The notes: generated by a model not told the origin, from the sequence alone. A DNA stretch of 64,000 nt from Montifringilla adamsi (GCA_017590115.1 JAGGNK010007082.1:1495-65494), one strand, 5' to 3'. Counted from the stretch's first letter, positions 48,631 through 59,519 are shown. Numbers and translations: made by a program.

Positions 48631-49192
48631 CTGCCGGACACAGCAGCCGTGAGCAGGAGCTGCCACAGCTCCTCACGCTGCCCTGGCACTGCTCTTTGCT
48701 GGGGGCTCAGCTCACACCGCTGAAGAGAGCGACTCTGCCACCAGCAAAGTTCTGAAGGTGTCAGATAAAATGATTAATGAACAGCCTTGACTCTCTGGTG
48801 AGAAACTGGTGTGGCATTCAGTGGCAGAGAATCCAATGGGCAGGAAGGATAACAGCATTCACACATCCAGCTGAGCAGGCACAGGAGTTTCTTACTTAAT
48901 CTTTATAAACACTGGTTTCAGCCAAACCACAAACAGCCTCACATTCTGTATCTACACAATGTGCACAATCCCAGCAGAGCAACATTTCAGAAGCCAGCTA
49001 AAAGCACTGAGCAGCTTATTCAGACTCAGGAAGGACAGGAAACTGTCTGGAAGACTTAGTTCAAGTCTTCTCCTCACCTCCCACTCAAAATCATTTCACA
49101 GAAAAACAGTATCTGGGAGCCCTTGAGCTGGAGAAACATTGCACCTGAGTTGGGAGGGAATGGGAGGAGCAAACACTCCACAAATGCCTTAC
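48631..49192 (-). other. EIF6: EIF6 intron 4
   Basis: This 562-base intron has a GTAAGG donor and a CAG acceptor. No repeats or genes were seen. Confidence 0.9.
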
Positions 49193-49369
49193 CACCAGCG
49201 GGACCTGCAGCAAAGAGGACAGCTCATCCTGGTCATCGATTGAAGTCTTGGGGTGCACGATTCCTCCTTGGTTACTAAAAACACAGTAACTTCCAACCAG
49301 CACCTGGTCTGCTACTGTTTGTCTGAACACCTCCACCTTCAGCACATCTGCCAGGATCTCTTCTGTCTC
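49193..49369 (-). CDS. EIF6: EIF6 coding exon 4
   Basis: The exon is 177 bases with phase 0 at both ends (acceptor TTTGCAG, donor GTAAGG). It encodes [40 protein letters not shown] and [19 protein letters not shown]. The adjacent serines in DELSSLL correspond to Ser174/Ser175, the casein kinase 1 sites that control nuclear export in mammals, and both are kept. Confidence 0.98.
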
Positions 49370-50601
49370 CTGCAAATGGAAGGAGGATAAAGCCTTCAGC
49401 CAAACAGCATTGTGCAGTGGGAAGTCAAGCTATTCCTGCACACAGCCCTCAGCTGGGAGCCTCCCACACTGCACAGCCCACTGCAACCCAGCCACAACAC
49501 GCACAGCCAAGCTCCACACTCCACACGTTCCCAGCTTCCTGTGTCACTATAAACATAACCTCATTCCTTTGCTGAGAAATGCCCAAATTCCCTCTCTCTA
49601 TTGGCAGTACATCACATGTATCAATTCTCAGCAAACCAGTCCTCTGTGCTCCCAAACCACTGGGACAAAATGGTCTTATGTTTCTCATAACTCTAACAAC
49701 TTCCTTCCTCTCCAGATTTCACTGTGAATTATTTTGATCTCTCTCTCTCTGGCCATCTTACTTTATTTTTCACACTTTCTGAAAACATATAGTGCAAAAC
49801 CTTCTCCTATCCCCTTATTTTTCCCTTTGCACTCCTGCCACTAAGTCCCATTCCTTCATCACCTTTAGCACAAGCTGGAAGGACCTGCAGCCACGCAACA
49901 CATCTCTCTCAATGTTGTTAAGGTATCTGTTCTCAGACATAAAATACGAGTGACGTTGTCTCCTCGCCCTTATTTTAAACTCTCATACAAGAACCTTCTA
50001 TTTTTCTTTCAGACCCCTGTAATGATGCACATCCATGGTCTCTTTCAGCTATGACATGCTCTGGCTCACTCAGCTGTAGCTTGTAACTCCTCCTATGCTC
50101 CTCACTGCACTCCTCCTTACCCTCCTGATTAGACCCATGCACACTCCAATTCATCCAATTTTATGCACCCAAAGCAAACTGCACCCAATGATCACTGATT
50201 TACAGAATGCTTTGGGCTGGAAGGACCTCAAAACTCATCTCATTCCACCCCCTGCCAGGGGCAGGGACACCTTCCACCACACCAGGCTGCTCCAAGCCCT
50301 GTCCAACCTGGCCTTGGACACTTCCAGGGATGGGAGTTAGAGCTTCTCTGGGCAACCTGTGCCAGGGCCTCACCACCCTGTCAGGGAAGAATTTCTTTCC
50401 AATATCCCATCTAGCCCTGCCCTCTGTCAGTGGGGAGCTGTTCCCCCTTGTCCTGTCCCATGATACACAGGACCCCCCCCATCCTTCCCTTCTCCAAAGC
50501 ACATTCACTACCCTGCGCCGCTGGGAACAATTCCAGTCTCAAATGCTGGGCAGCATTTCCCAGCCCCACTCTGAAGGTGGAAATGTCCCAGAGTCCTGTA
50601 C
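49370..50601 (-). other. EIF6: EIF6 intron 3
   Basis: This 1.2-kb intron contains a CR1 tail (50195-50580) almost touching the exon 3 donor. The remainder is pyrimidine-rich on the plus strand and has no gene. Confidence 0.88.
50195..50580 (-). repeat. CR1 LINE 3' region, same strand as EIF6
   Basis: On the plus strand this reads as reverse-complement CR1: 'GGGCTGGAAGGACCTCAAAACTCAT', 'CAGGGACACCTTCCACCACACCAGG', 'CAACCTGGCCTTGGACACTTCCAGGGATGG', 'TGGGCAACCTGTGCCAGGGCCTCACC'. It ends about 20 bases from EIF6 coding exon 3. Confidence 0.88.
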
Positions 50602-50777
50602 CCTGTCCAGATCCGGGTGGACGAGAGCCACGTAGTCATTGCAGGTGGTGACGTTGCCCAGGGCCGAGAGCCGCTCCTCCACGCGCTGGATCCGCACGGA
50701 ATCCGGGAGGCTGTTCCGGATGTGCTGCAGCTCTTGGTCTGTCGTGCTGCTCGGGACCAGCAGCCCGTGTCTGTTCC
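50602..50777 (-). CDS. EIF6: EIF6 coding exon 3
   Basis: The exon is 176 bases (acceptor ATGGTAG, donor GTACAG). It encodes [40 protein letters not shown] and [19 protein letters not shown], the second and third blades of the five-fold pentein-like fold. It differs from mammals only at a few conservative surface positions, by recalled comparison. Confidence 0.98.
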
Positions 50778-51520
50778 CTACCATGACAAAAGGAAAGACA
50801 ACAGAATAAAAATAATGTTTCCATAGGGTGTGTTAGCACTTCCCTGCTGTTCACACATGGCTTGAGCTGCTCTTGCTCTGTGCATTTCTTCCAAGCCCAG
50901 AATTCAGCCCAGGAGATGTACAAATAACCAGCACCTCAGGAAATGAAAAACCTGGCTGAAGCAGAGTGTGGGTGAATGGCACCATCTTTACCCCCTTCTC
51001 TTCCAACAGGACAAAAGGAGGCCCGAGGCTCTCAGTGAGACACTTAACAAGGAACTCTCTGTGCAGATGCCATTTGCTCTACAAAAGGCCCGGTACTACT
51101 GTTTGTGTGGCTGTGGCAGCACAACCCAATGGTTAAAGGAAAAAATAAGCAAGAAGCTGGTCGGACCTAACAGGGTCTCACCAGGCAGAGACACGTGAAA
51201 GGCTTTTCCCTGACTTTCATATTCGGTAATGCCTCCCCTTCTCTGGGCACCGAGGAGCAGCCGAGCTTCCCTGGCCCCCAGAGCCAACACTCCCCTGCCC
51301 CGGCTCCGGGCGAGTCTGTTTCCCTACGTCCTTCACAGAATCAGCCAGGTTGGAAAAGACCTTTGAGATCATCCTTCCTCCTCCTCACACACTCGAGGCA
51401 TTAAAACAACCCTCGAGGGCGAGCTGCCCCACGGGCTCCCCGGCACAGCTCAGCCCGGTGCGGCTCCGACCGAAGCGCGACCTTTCCCGCCCCCCCCGAG
51501 GCTCCCTCCGCCGCACGTAC
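50778..51520 (-). other. EIF6: EIF6 intron 2
   Basis: This 743-base intron has donor GTACGT and acceptor TAG. It becomes GC-rich toward exon 2 and carries a short antisense CR1 tail (51334-51430). No gene was seen. Confidence 0.88.
51334..51430 (-). repeat. Short CR1 tail remnant
   Basis: The words 'CACAGAATCAGCCAGGTTGGAAAAGACCTTTGAGATCATCC' match a reverse-complement CR1 3' terminus, including the remnant of its terminal repeat. It lies inside EIF6 intron 2. Confidence 0.65.
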
Positions 51521-51606
51521 CCACACACATCCTGCCGATGATGCGGCAGCCGGCGATGGAGGCGTGAACCACCGGGATGGTCCCGAAGAGCTCCCCCTCG
51601 AACACG
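51521..51606 (-). CDS. EIF6: EIF6 coding exon 2
   Basis: The exon is 86 bases (acceptor CCTTGCAG, donor GTACGT). Joined to exon 1 it encodes [20 protein letters not shown] then [10 protein letters not shown], the end of the first and start of the second blade. Phases match both neighbours. Confidence 0.97.
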
Positions 51607-51659
51607 CTGCAAGGAGAAAGCGCCGCGTCAGGGCCCCGCGGGGCTGCGGGCCGGGCAGG

Positions 51660-51684
51660 GCCGGGCCGGGCCGGGCCGGGCCCC
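51660..51684. repeat. (CCGGG)n tract in EIF6 intron 1
   Basis: Five CCGGG units in tandem lie inside the 84-base first intron, a few bases from the exon 1 donor. They leave a very GC-rich, very short intron (51607-51690). Confidence 0.9.
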
Positions 51685-51690
51685 CCTCAC

Positions 51691-51797
51691 CTGTAGAAGT
51701 TCTCGGAGCCGCCGATGGCCACGAGGCAATAGGCGTTGGTGAGCTTGGCGAAGCAGCCCAGCTCGTTGTTGTTCTCGAAACTGGCGCGGACCGCCAT
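51691..51797 (-). CDS. EIF6: EIF6 coding exon 1 with start codon
   Basis: The ATG at 51797-51795 sits in a GCC-ATGG Kozak context. The exon encodes [20 protein letters not shown] then [15 protein letters not shown], the universally conserved N-terminus. The donor GTGAGG follows a split Ser codon. The start matches family length exactly. Confidence 0.98.
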
Positions 51798-51799
51798 GG

Positions 51800-52020
51800 C
51801 AGGAACGGGAATGCGAGCGGGGCCGGGAATGGGAACGGGAATGGAGCGGGAACGGGACTAAGAAGGGGGCCAAACACGTGAATGGGAACGGAGCTGCGGC
51901 CGGGAAGGAAGCTGGAACGGGACCAAGATTGGGCCGAGAACGGGAACTGGGCGGGGGCGGGGGCAGGGCCGGGAAGGAGCTGAAGTGGGAATGGGAATGG
52001 GAACGGGAACAGGAACGGGC
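51800..52020. repeat. GGGAAC/GGGAAT hexamer-rich block upstream of EIF6
   Basis: Repeated GGGAAC and GGGAAT units, interrupted by GC-rich words, fill the 200 bases immediately upstream of the EIF6 start codon. In the EIF6 transcript they would appear as a CCCATTCCC/CCCGTTCCC pyrimidine-rich leader. Confidence 0.85.
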
Positions 52021-52064
52021 CGCGGCGGCTCCAAGCGTCTCCGCCGGAACCACGAGGCGCAACC

Positions 52065-52084
52065 GCTTCCGCTTCCGCTTCCGG
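52065..52084 (-). promoter_or_regulatory. EIF6: Three tandem ETS/GABP-like cores
   Basis: On the minus strand this reads CCGGAAGC followed by two more GGAAGC units. CCGGAAG is the core recognised by ETS factors such as GABPA, common in TATA-less promoters of ribosome and mitochondrial genes. It lies about 270 bases upstream of the EIF6 start codon, a plausible proximal promoter position. Confidence 0.55.
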
Positions 52085-52090
52085 CAGGGC

Positions 52091-52940
52091 GCACGCGGGG
52101 CAGAGCGGCTCCGGTCGTCCTTGTTAGGGACAGCGTCCCCAAGCGGCCGGGAGGTGAGAGCGCCCAGGGCGCGCCGCCATGAGGGGGAGCGGGGGCGGAA
52201 CCTGCCCCGGACCCGCTGAGGGACCGAGCGGGACCGGGACGGCCCAGGAGGGACTGGCCCGTGGCGACAGCACCACCTCAGGCACCCCTCGCCAGCCCGG
52301 GCCCCGCCACGGCAGCTGTGGGACACAACCCGTTCCCGTGTGCCCGGATCCCACCTGGGGCAGAGCCGGCCCGTGTGTCCCCACAGCCTGCAGAGGCCGC
52401 CACGGGTCCAGGGGCGGCATCGCTGTCCTTGTCCCTGGTGTCCATCACTGTCCTTGTGCCGGTGCCAGGTGTGCTGTGGTTGGCTCTGTCCCTGTGCCAG
52501 GTGTGTGCCACGGCTGTCCCTGGCCACTGTGGGCCACCCCATCTGTGTACAGCCCCGGCCCATGCCCTGGTGCTCCCCAGGTGCTGACACTGCCTCTGTC
52601 CCAACAGAAGCCGTGCCTGGGCACCCCCTCCATGCTGACACCTGTGGTGTAGGACAGCTGACATGTCACCTGTGAGCTGACAGGCCACCCACGACCCAGC
52701 TGCCACCTGAGTGCCTCGCTCGTGTATATGGACTACGTGTGTCAGCTGCCGCCAGTGTTCAGGTGTGCCCCCCGAGCAGCCCCCATCCGTGTGCTGGCAC
52801 CACTGATGTGCCAGTGTCAGCCAGGTGCAGATGCCAAACGTGCCCAGACGTGTCCCTGTCCCCTCCTGGCCTGGCACAGCTCAGCACAGTGGGGCGCTGG
52901 CCACACTCAGTGCTCACCCCCTCCACGAGGACCCAACACA
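52091..52940. other. EIF6-FAM83C intergenic region
   Basis: About 0.85 kb of GC-rich sequence with loosely repeated GTGCCAGGTGTG-like words (52440-52560). Open frames over 100 codons occur on both strands but reflect base composition; no family signature was seen. It separates the EIF6 promoter from the FAM83C 3' end. Confidence 0.6.
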
Positions 52941-53389
52941 TCTTTTTCCAGCAGAACAACTCCTTTATTTTTCACATCCCTCTCCCTTTGGCCATTTCAT
53001 TTTCACCATATGGATACAGGGAGAGGAATTGCTCAGCTGGGAGAGAACCAGGGCTCACCCTGAAGACCTCAGTGGCCAGTTTCCAAGTGTAGCAATGACT
53101 TTGCTGTAAATTTGAGGGTGTGAAGAATAGCTACTTGGGAAATGGTTCTTTCCCAAATGGGTAAAAAGAATGTGGATTATATTTATGTGCTTTTCTCCCT
53201 CCTGCCACAATCATGTAATTGAAAATTTGAGCTGCAATTGCTAATCTCATCTGAATCAATCATCTACATAGATTAGACATCTTTTAACAGGAACAAGACT
53301 AATGTTTTGATTCCAAGCCCCAGGCATGATGATTGACGGGGAAAAGCAACCCCTGGAAAATCAGAGCAGAGGCCAGCTCAAGGCCCAGG
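52941..53389 (-). other. FAM83C: FAM83C 3' untranslated region (approximate)
   Basis: AT-rich sequence between the FAM83C stop codon and the first canonical AATAAA on the minus strand. The end point is inferred from that signal. Confidence 0.6.
52964..52969 (-). terminator. FAM83C: FAM83C polyadenylation signal (AATAAA)
   Basis: The canonical AATAAA on the minus strand (plus-strand TTTATT) is about 420 bases past the FAM83C stop. The transition to GC-rich, single-copy intergenic sequence just beyond fits a transcript end here. Confidence 0.65.
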
Positions 53390-54320
53390 TCAGAGTTCGA
53401 ACCGACTGTGTATGTGTTTGGATTTTAGTTTGTTGTACTTGGTGATCAGGTCCAGCTTGCTGTGCCCCAGAGTCATCCTCTTCTCCGCCCCGTACGCGCT
53501 GTTCTTTTCTAGCAGCACATCCTCTGGGAACTTGTCATAGCAAGGCACTACAGACTTTTTATCCCGTTTGAGGTGGTTGTATGGGGAGAAAAGGTCAAAA
53601 TGGCCATGTCCAGGGCTCTGTCTCTTTTCTACCCCATAAAATACGTTCTCATTTTCAGCTGGCAGCTCCCCAGAGGTGGCCACAGGTGCTCTCGGCTTCA
53701 GGCTGCTCCCGTTGCTGCCAGTGCCCTCTGACAGGGACTGCAGCGGCTGCCCCGCTCTCAGTGGGGAGCAGTGGCTGCTGTTGGCCTTAGTGTCCCCCTG
53801 GTTACCAGGTTTACTGGAGGAAGGCTCCGGCTGCAGGAATGTCCTTGCTGTTACGACGTTTGATTTGGGATACAAGGCTGGGATGGGTTTATTTGGAGGA
53901 CTGTTCACCGAGTCTGGTGGTTCTTCTTGCTGTTTAGGGCAAGTGGGCTTCACGAATGTGTCCTCCTTCCCCTTCTTATTGCCAGAATCAGAGCTGGAAT
54001 CTTGCTTTTCCTGGTGTGCACTGCAGCTGGAGTTTTTCATAAAGGGAGACACTTTTATGCTCCTGATGCTCACATTAGAAAGGCTGCTGGAGGGGCTCAG
54101 GGTCTCAGTATCATTCCCCTGAGTGGGTTTTAGAAGACAGTTGTCAACTTTTGAGGTATTCCAAGAAGAGAGACACGTCCCAGGATCTGGCACACAGAAG
54201 TTGGTCACTGCTCTGGACTCTGCGTACAAGTACCGGAATTCCTTTTCAAACTCTGCAACAATTTGCCCGCGGAAGTGGGTCACCAGGCCAGTGTGGACTT
54301 GGCTGCAAAGCCAGGTGAAA
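53390..54320 (-). CDS. FAM83C: FAM83C last coding exon (end of DUF1669 plus C-terminal tail)
   Basis: FAM83 proteins carry a DUF1669 domain, a phospholipase-D-like fold without the usual catalytic pair, which anchors casein kinase 1 isoforms. The exon starts after acceptor TTTTCCTGCAG and completes a Ser codon. It continues SFTWLCSQVHTGLVTHFRGQ, then EFEKEFRYLYAESRAV. The F-E-K-E-F at 54236-54250 is the FxxxF motif required for CK1 binding in the family. The remaining ~260 residues are Ser/Pro-rich and probably disordered, ending with two copies of a Y-G-x-E-K-R...Y-N-x-L-K motif. The stop is TGA at 53392-53390. Naming as the C paralogue relies on the EIF6 synteny. Confidence 0.88.
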
Positions 54321-55740
54321 CTGCAGGAAAAGAAACACAACACATGTTAACTTCAGTTCACAGAGTGCCAAAATACCTAGCATGGATTTTCACATTCCAG
54401 TGATGGATTGCTACCTGATTTGTGTCGTTACAACTTTCTCTAAGTAGGCACGTGTAAGATTGCTTATGAAGACGAATGTGCTCATCAATAAGTACAATGG
54501 AGCAACCCTCAAGTGGTTGTTTGATTCTGCTCAGGGTCCCCTGCTTTTCCCTCGCCTTGGCAGGAGCTGTGTTCTCATGTCCTGACATCCATTCCAAGCA
54601 GGGGCTTGTAGGAACTGCTTGGGCAGGCAGGAAATGAGGAACTGCCTTGAGGAGTGGAGGTCTCCAGAGACCACAGGAATACCTCAGGACAGGAAGGCCG
54701 ATGATGTTTGCTATAAGTATTGCTGTGGGATTCCCAAATGCAATAGAAGTTAATTCTTGGCTCAACAAGTCCAGTCCCTGCCCTTACTTCAGTGTTTTGG
54801 GATCTTATCTGGGAGCTTATTCTACCTTAAAACCAAACTTGGTTTTGCCCTAGCTGGGTAAAAACTTCCATTAGTTGTGACTCTGCAAATTTTCCTTATC
54901 TGTTTAACCCTACCTCTTGTTTGTGCCCAAACTGTAACCTAATTAGCTCTTCCCCAATACAGGTACAGATTGTAACCACATTCCTCATCTTCCTTTTCCT
55001 GATTAAGCAGGGAAGTTCCTCTCCAGAGTGGGATCCCCAGGCTCCTGGTCATGTCGGTCATCAGCTGATTTTTTATTCTTGCTGTAGTAACTTCAGACCA
55101 GCAGACTAAATGTGTCAAATAAACTAGAATTTTCAGAGGTGGCAGTACCAGCAGAGGGCTGCGTTATTGGCTGCTAAAGCAAGACACAAGATTCTGAAGA
55201 GCAGGAGCTCCAGGAGAGCAATTGGGATGAGACACTACATTCTCAAGTAAATGTCATTTCATAACAAGATACTGGCATTGTGTTTTGGGACCTCGTCAAT
55301 GTTTAGTCACAAGAAAGCTATTTGGGAATTTCTCATAGGAAATGCAGCTCCTGGCTGGTCCCTGAGCACTCTGCAGTTTTTTAAGTCAGACTGGTGTTTG
55401 GTATGTTTACAGCCAGCAATCACACCCCAAAGAGAAACATAATATGAAAAAAATACTCTGCTGCTTCATATCAAACCAGGTGAATTACGTAAGAATACAA
55501 AAGTAGTAAAAGAATGAAAATATCTTTGTGGGTGACATGAAGAGTACTCAGAAATACCATCCTGGAGGCTTAAAGCAAATGCATCCCTTCACAGAGATAA
55601 TAGGGTGAAAAAGTCAAACCAGAAACTGCCCAGGATGGCTAAATGACAGAGGAGAAGCTCCAAGCCCAGACAGACCATCTTTGAAAAAGGTTGGGTCACA
55701 TATTGCAAAAGGGGAAAGAAGAAATATTCAGCTCTTTTTG

Positions 55741-55881
55741 AGGCACATGGTGTCTGAACACACAGGAGTGTTCAGATAATGTTCATAGTGTAGTAGTGTG
55801 TTCATAGTTCACACGTAGGAGTGTTCAGATAGTGTTCATAGGCACATGGTGTCTGAACACATAGGAGTGTCCAGATAATTC
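55741..55881. repeat. Three diverged copies of a ~48-bp tandem repeat
   Basis: Units beginning AGGCACATGGTGTCTGAACAC and containing AGGAGTGTTCAGATA-GTTCATAG recur three times; the middle copy is rearranged and the outer two are near-identical. Confidence 0.85.
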
Positions 55882-56929
55882 CTCTGCATCCCTGTATTGT
55901 ACAGGAGCTTGGGCTGCCCTGAGCCCCCTTTACACAGAACACAAGGGAGAATCAGTCTCCTGTTGAAATCTCTGTAGAAGAGATTAGAAAACATCAACAG
56001 AGCTGATATCAGCGACTGGGCAGGAGCGGGTATCATTAACATAAGAGTGCCCAGGGAATGCCAGGATGAAATAGCTCAGGCTGTGCTATCTCCCACTTGA
56101 AAGGGCTCTGGCTATCAGGAGAGTGGCAGGGTGCTAATGTGATATAATGTTTTTAATGTTCTAGACAATTAAGTCTCACAAATTAGATAGACATAAGTTG
56201 TGTAGATACACAAATTAGTAGAGACTCTTCTAAAGAATACAATTAATGGCCATATAGGAAATATGAGATAATAGGAAAGGCAGCTTTGGCAAAGGAATGT
56301 TATCTCTAAAAGCCCCAAGAGTTCTTTGAAGAAATCCAGGAGTCCAGACGGGAGATTTCATGGTTCGACACTGTCAAAGGCGTCTGTCCCAGGGCATTTC
56401 CTGGCTCCACTGATGCCTCTTGCCCCACTTTGGGCATTCCTGTGTCCCAGTTTCCCATGCCGATCCAATGAGGGCCTGCTCACTCTAGGTCGTGACAGGA
56501 TCTGGAAGGAATCATCTGAATCCCCTGGTGGCACAGCTCTCCTTGCCACAGCACAGGATTCCAGGATGGGACAATGTGCTCTTGCCAGCCGTGGCTATTC
56601 CCATCACTACAAACCGATAAAGATATTTTCTTCCCTGACTGGCATAGCCAGGGAATGATTTCTGGTAGAAACATGAGGCTCTGGATGAAGTTCACAGGTT
56701 AAAAATCTAATACAGACAGGAAGAGGTACTGCCTTGCACAACACAACACCCACGTGAGCTTTGGAGCTTCTCCTGCTGCAGGCCACCCTGGATGCTAAAA
56801 GATCATAGGAGCTTCTAAGAGCGGTAGGATTTTCCTGACATTATTTTTTCCCTATGACAAACTGCTGCTCACAGCCGTTCTAGATCACCCTGGGACTCAA
56901 AGATCTCTGGGAGAGGATGGCTGTAGGAT

Positions 56930-57110
56930 AGCATGCCCTCCCTGCCCTGCTTTCAGACTCTCCGGGAGCGGTGCAGCTCAGCCCTTGGCCGGGAGATGGA
57001 GGTGCAGCATCACCTCCGGGCGGTGGGGGACAGCGGCCGGTCCTCGCAGCACCCCCTGCCCCGGGGCTCTGGTCTGGGCCGAGCAGGAGCGGGAGAGCAC
57101 CTGCGGTATT
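56930..57110. promoter_or_regulatory. CpG-rich patch inside FAM83C intron
   Basis: About 180 bases with many CpG dinucleotides (GCGGTGGGGGACAGCGGCCGG and similar) sit in otherwise AT-rich intron. The open frames across it are not recognisable as protein. An internal promoter or a GC-rich repeat remnant are both possible. Confidence 0.3.
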
Positions 57111-58751
57111 CCACAAGTCTCTGTCTCAGCAGCATTTTTGACACCCGGATTAGATCCCTGCATGCCCCCCTGTACAGCCGTGCTCTGCTTTGGGGTCACG
57201 GTGGCCTGTGTCTTTCCTCAGCTGTTTGAACAGGTGACTCCGCATCTCCACACTCAGCCTCTCTGCTTCAGCTCTTTCCAACAGACAGGATACCAACCTG
57301 CAGCAGAAGATTTTTTTGCTTCTTTCAATAGTTTCTCAAACTCATTTTTATTGCTCTTCTGTCACTTGGGCTGTCACAAAGCCATTCTTTTCTTTCCATA
57401 TGCCAACACAAATGTGTGTTTTGTTTTTGCTCATGGCTAAATTGCATGTACCACATAACCCTCATCACTAGACCTTTCATTTCAAGACATTTTCTTTGAT
57501 AAGGTAACAACAACCTGCCTTTATTGCAGCAAGCTCTTTTAGCTTGCTCCCAACACACTTGAAATAATTTCCATTCCTTGATTTTCACGTTTGTTTTGAT
57601 CCAACCAGTACAATGTATTCAGCTAATTTGGGCACCCATGTCTGTTATCTCTTATTTCTTATTCGTCCTTCCAGCAGCAGACCTTGTGTCTTTCTCCTGG
57701 ATTCACTTTTTATTTACACACCCGAGGACTTGCTCCTCCCTGCTTCAGTGTGCCCAGCAAGGCTGTACATCACTCATCTCTTGGCAATGTCACTGCATTG
57801 CTGCGTGTGTCACCTGGGGTTCCCTTGCGGATGCACTGTGCTTCCCACTCCTTACACACTCCCTGCCAGCTTAATTAGAATTTCTTTCTTGAGCTGAGTC
57901 CTCATCAAGCTAGATCTGAAAATCCCTCTTCAAAGCTCTTTCCTCTTGCTTGGGCCAGGGAAACCTGTGAATATAAGCACCTTTCTTTGAAAGAAATTCC
58001 AGGCTTCCTTTAGCTTCAAACCCATGTAACTTAATCTGTCCACTGCCAAACACTTCAGTTTTATTTCTCCTAAAGCCAAGTGTGGAAGCTTTTGCACTCT
58101 TGTAAACTTTTGCCTCTCATTTTTCAGTTTCAGCCGCTGTGTCAGCTTCAACCCCAGATCTTGAGTTTCCCCCTACAGCAAACACTGAGCTCCTTCCTCT
58201 CTGTGCCCATGGCAGGATACACTACGATACCATGACCATCAGTCATTTTCAGCAGAGAAATTTCATCTCTAAGGCAACTCAAGCAGCCACATAACTCCCT
58301 TTCAGGCTGACAATACCAGCTCTTTTCTCTGGTTCTAATCTATCTTTCCTGTTCAAGATCCTGTTTAGCTCTAGCCCCTATTGGCCCTTGGGTTCTTCTC
58401 ACCTGCTGAAACAGTAAATATCTTAAGTGCTCAAATAAACACCCTATTTCCTCTGTTACCCAGAATAAACCTAAATAGCTATATATTTAATTACATTTAA
58501 GATTTTAGATTATTGCTTTGCCTAGATCCTCAATCTAGGGGTTTTTTCCTTCATTTAGAAGAAATATAATGTTAAACAATCAGTGTACACATAAGAGTTG
58601 AAGGGTCTAAACTAATTTGCCTACATTTGTTTAAGATAAGAGCCATGAGCTTGGTTTCCATATTTAGAGAATGCTGCAAAAATGTGCTTTATCTGTACCA
58701 ATAGGTAGCATTCTTTAATTTATTCTCATATATTTATCACAATAAATTAAA

Positions 58752-58985
58752 GAATCATAGAATCACCGAACATCCTGAGTGGGAAGGGACTCACTGGGAT
58801 CATGCAATCCAGCCCCAGCCCTGCGCAGACCCCCCAACAACCCCACCCTGGGCTCCCAGCGCTCCTGGAGCTCTGGCAGTCTCGGGGCCGTGCCCATTCC
58901 CTGGGGAGCCTGGGCAGTGCCAGCACCTCTGGGGAAGAACCTTTCCCTGATATCCAGCCTAAACACTCCTGACACAGCTCTGTGT
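58752..58985 (-). repeat. CR1 LINE 3' end
   Basis: It starts with the reverse-complement CR1 terminus 'AGAATCATAGAATCACCGAA', followed by 'GTGGGAAGGGACTCACTGGGATCATGCAATCC' and 'GGGGAAGAACCTTTCCCTGATATCCAGCCTAAAC'. It is well preserved, so relatively young. Confidence 0.9.
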
Positions 58986-59519
58986 GTTTCTTACTGTATC
59001 AATGAATAAAACCTGTGAGAGCAGAGGGACAGTTAAGCTATTTCTGCATATTTGGATCATTTTCTTCACTGCTCATCTCCTCATTGCAGAGCTGCCAGGC
59101 TGGAGTAACCCAAGGGATAGCAGGGTGCCATGGATTGCTGCAGACCAAAGCTGGGATGTGTAGAAGGTCACACAGTTAGGGATCACCCACTTCACTTTAA
59201 AAACAAATGCAAGAACACTGTATTCTGATAAAAGGGCAGGATGGAAATCAGCGACACTTGGGTAAGGAATTAGAATCAATGGAGAGCATCTGAACAAATA
59301 AAGCTCTGTTTAGAAAACTGCATGGTGGCTGTACTAGGAACTTTCTGAGCAGAGTGCTGATAGTAAATAAGCCACGTTGAGGGGGTGCTGAGAGACTAAG
59401 AAGGCAGAAAGCAGAGGGATAAAGGGAGATCCTGCCAGGTTGAATGGGGGCCACAACAAGGAGAGTTGCCAAAACTGCATTTTAGACACTATAAATGACC
59501 ACTTATTGGAAAAACTAAC

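Larger units (their letters stand above)
47319..51797 (-). other. EIF6: EIF6 gene span (coding start to stop)
   Basis: EIF6 encodes eukaryotic translation initiation factor 6. The factor binds the 60S ribosomal subunit at the face that contacts 40S, takes part in nucleolar 60S biogenesis, and is released in the cytoplasm by SBDS and the GTPase EFL1. Six coding exons of 107, 86, 176, 177, 182 and 10 bases, all with GT-AG boundaries and matching phases, add to 738 bases, giving 245 residues plus stop, the mammalian length. The five-fold repeated alpha/beta blades are complete and near-identical to mammalian EIF6 throughout. A CpG-rich promoter precedes it, and it is tail-to-tail with MMP24. Confidence 0.98.
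51440..52420. promoter_or_regulatory. EIF6: EIF6 CpG island and promoter
   Basis: Very CpG-rich sequence spans EIF6 exons 1-2 and the upstream kilobase, as is usual for housekeeping ribosome-biogenesis genes. No TATA box was noticed. It contains the three ETS-like cores (52065-52084) and the GGGAAY hexamer-rich block (51800-52020). Confidence 0.75.

Noticed and set aside
51628..52641. 337-codon open frame on the minus strand over the EIF6 promoter
   Set aside because: It overlaps EIF6 exon 1 in another frame and consists of Arg/Pro/Ser-rich translation of GC-rich repeats. A by-product of CpG-island composition.
52179..52877. Overlapping open frames of 157 (plus) and 199 (minus) codons between EIF6 and FAM83C
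   Set aside because: Both strands are open over the same GC-rich, loosely repetitive sequence, with no family signature or splice context.
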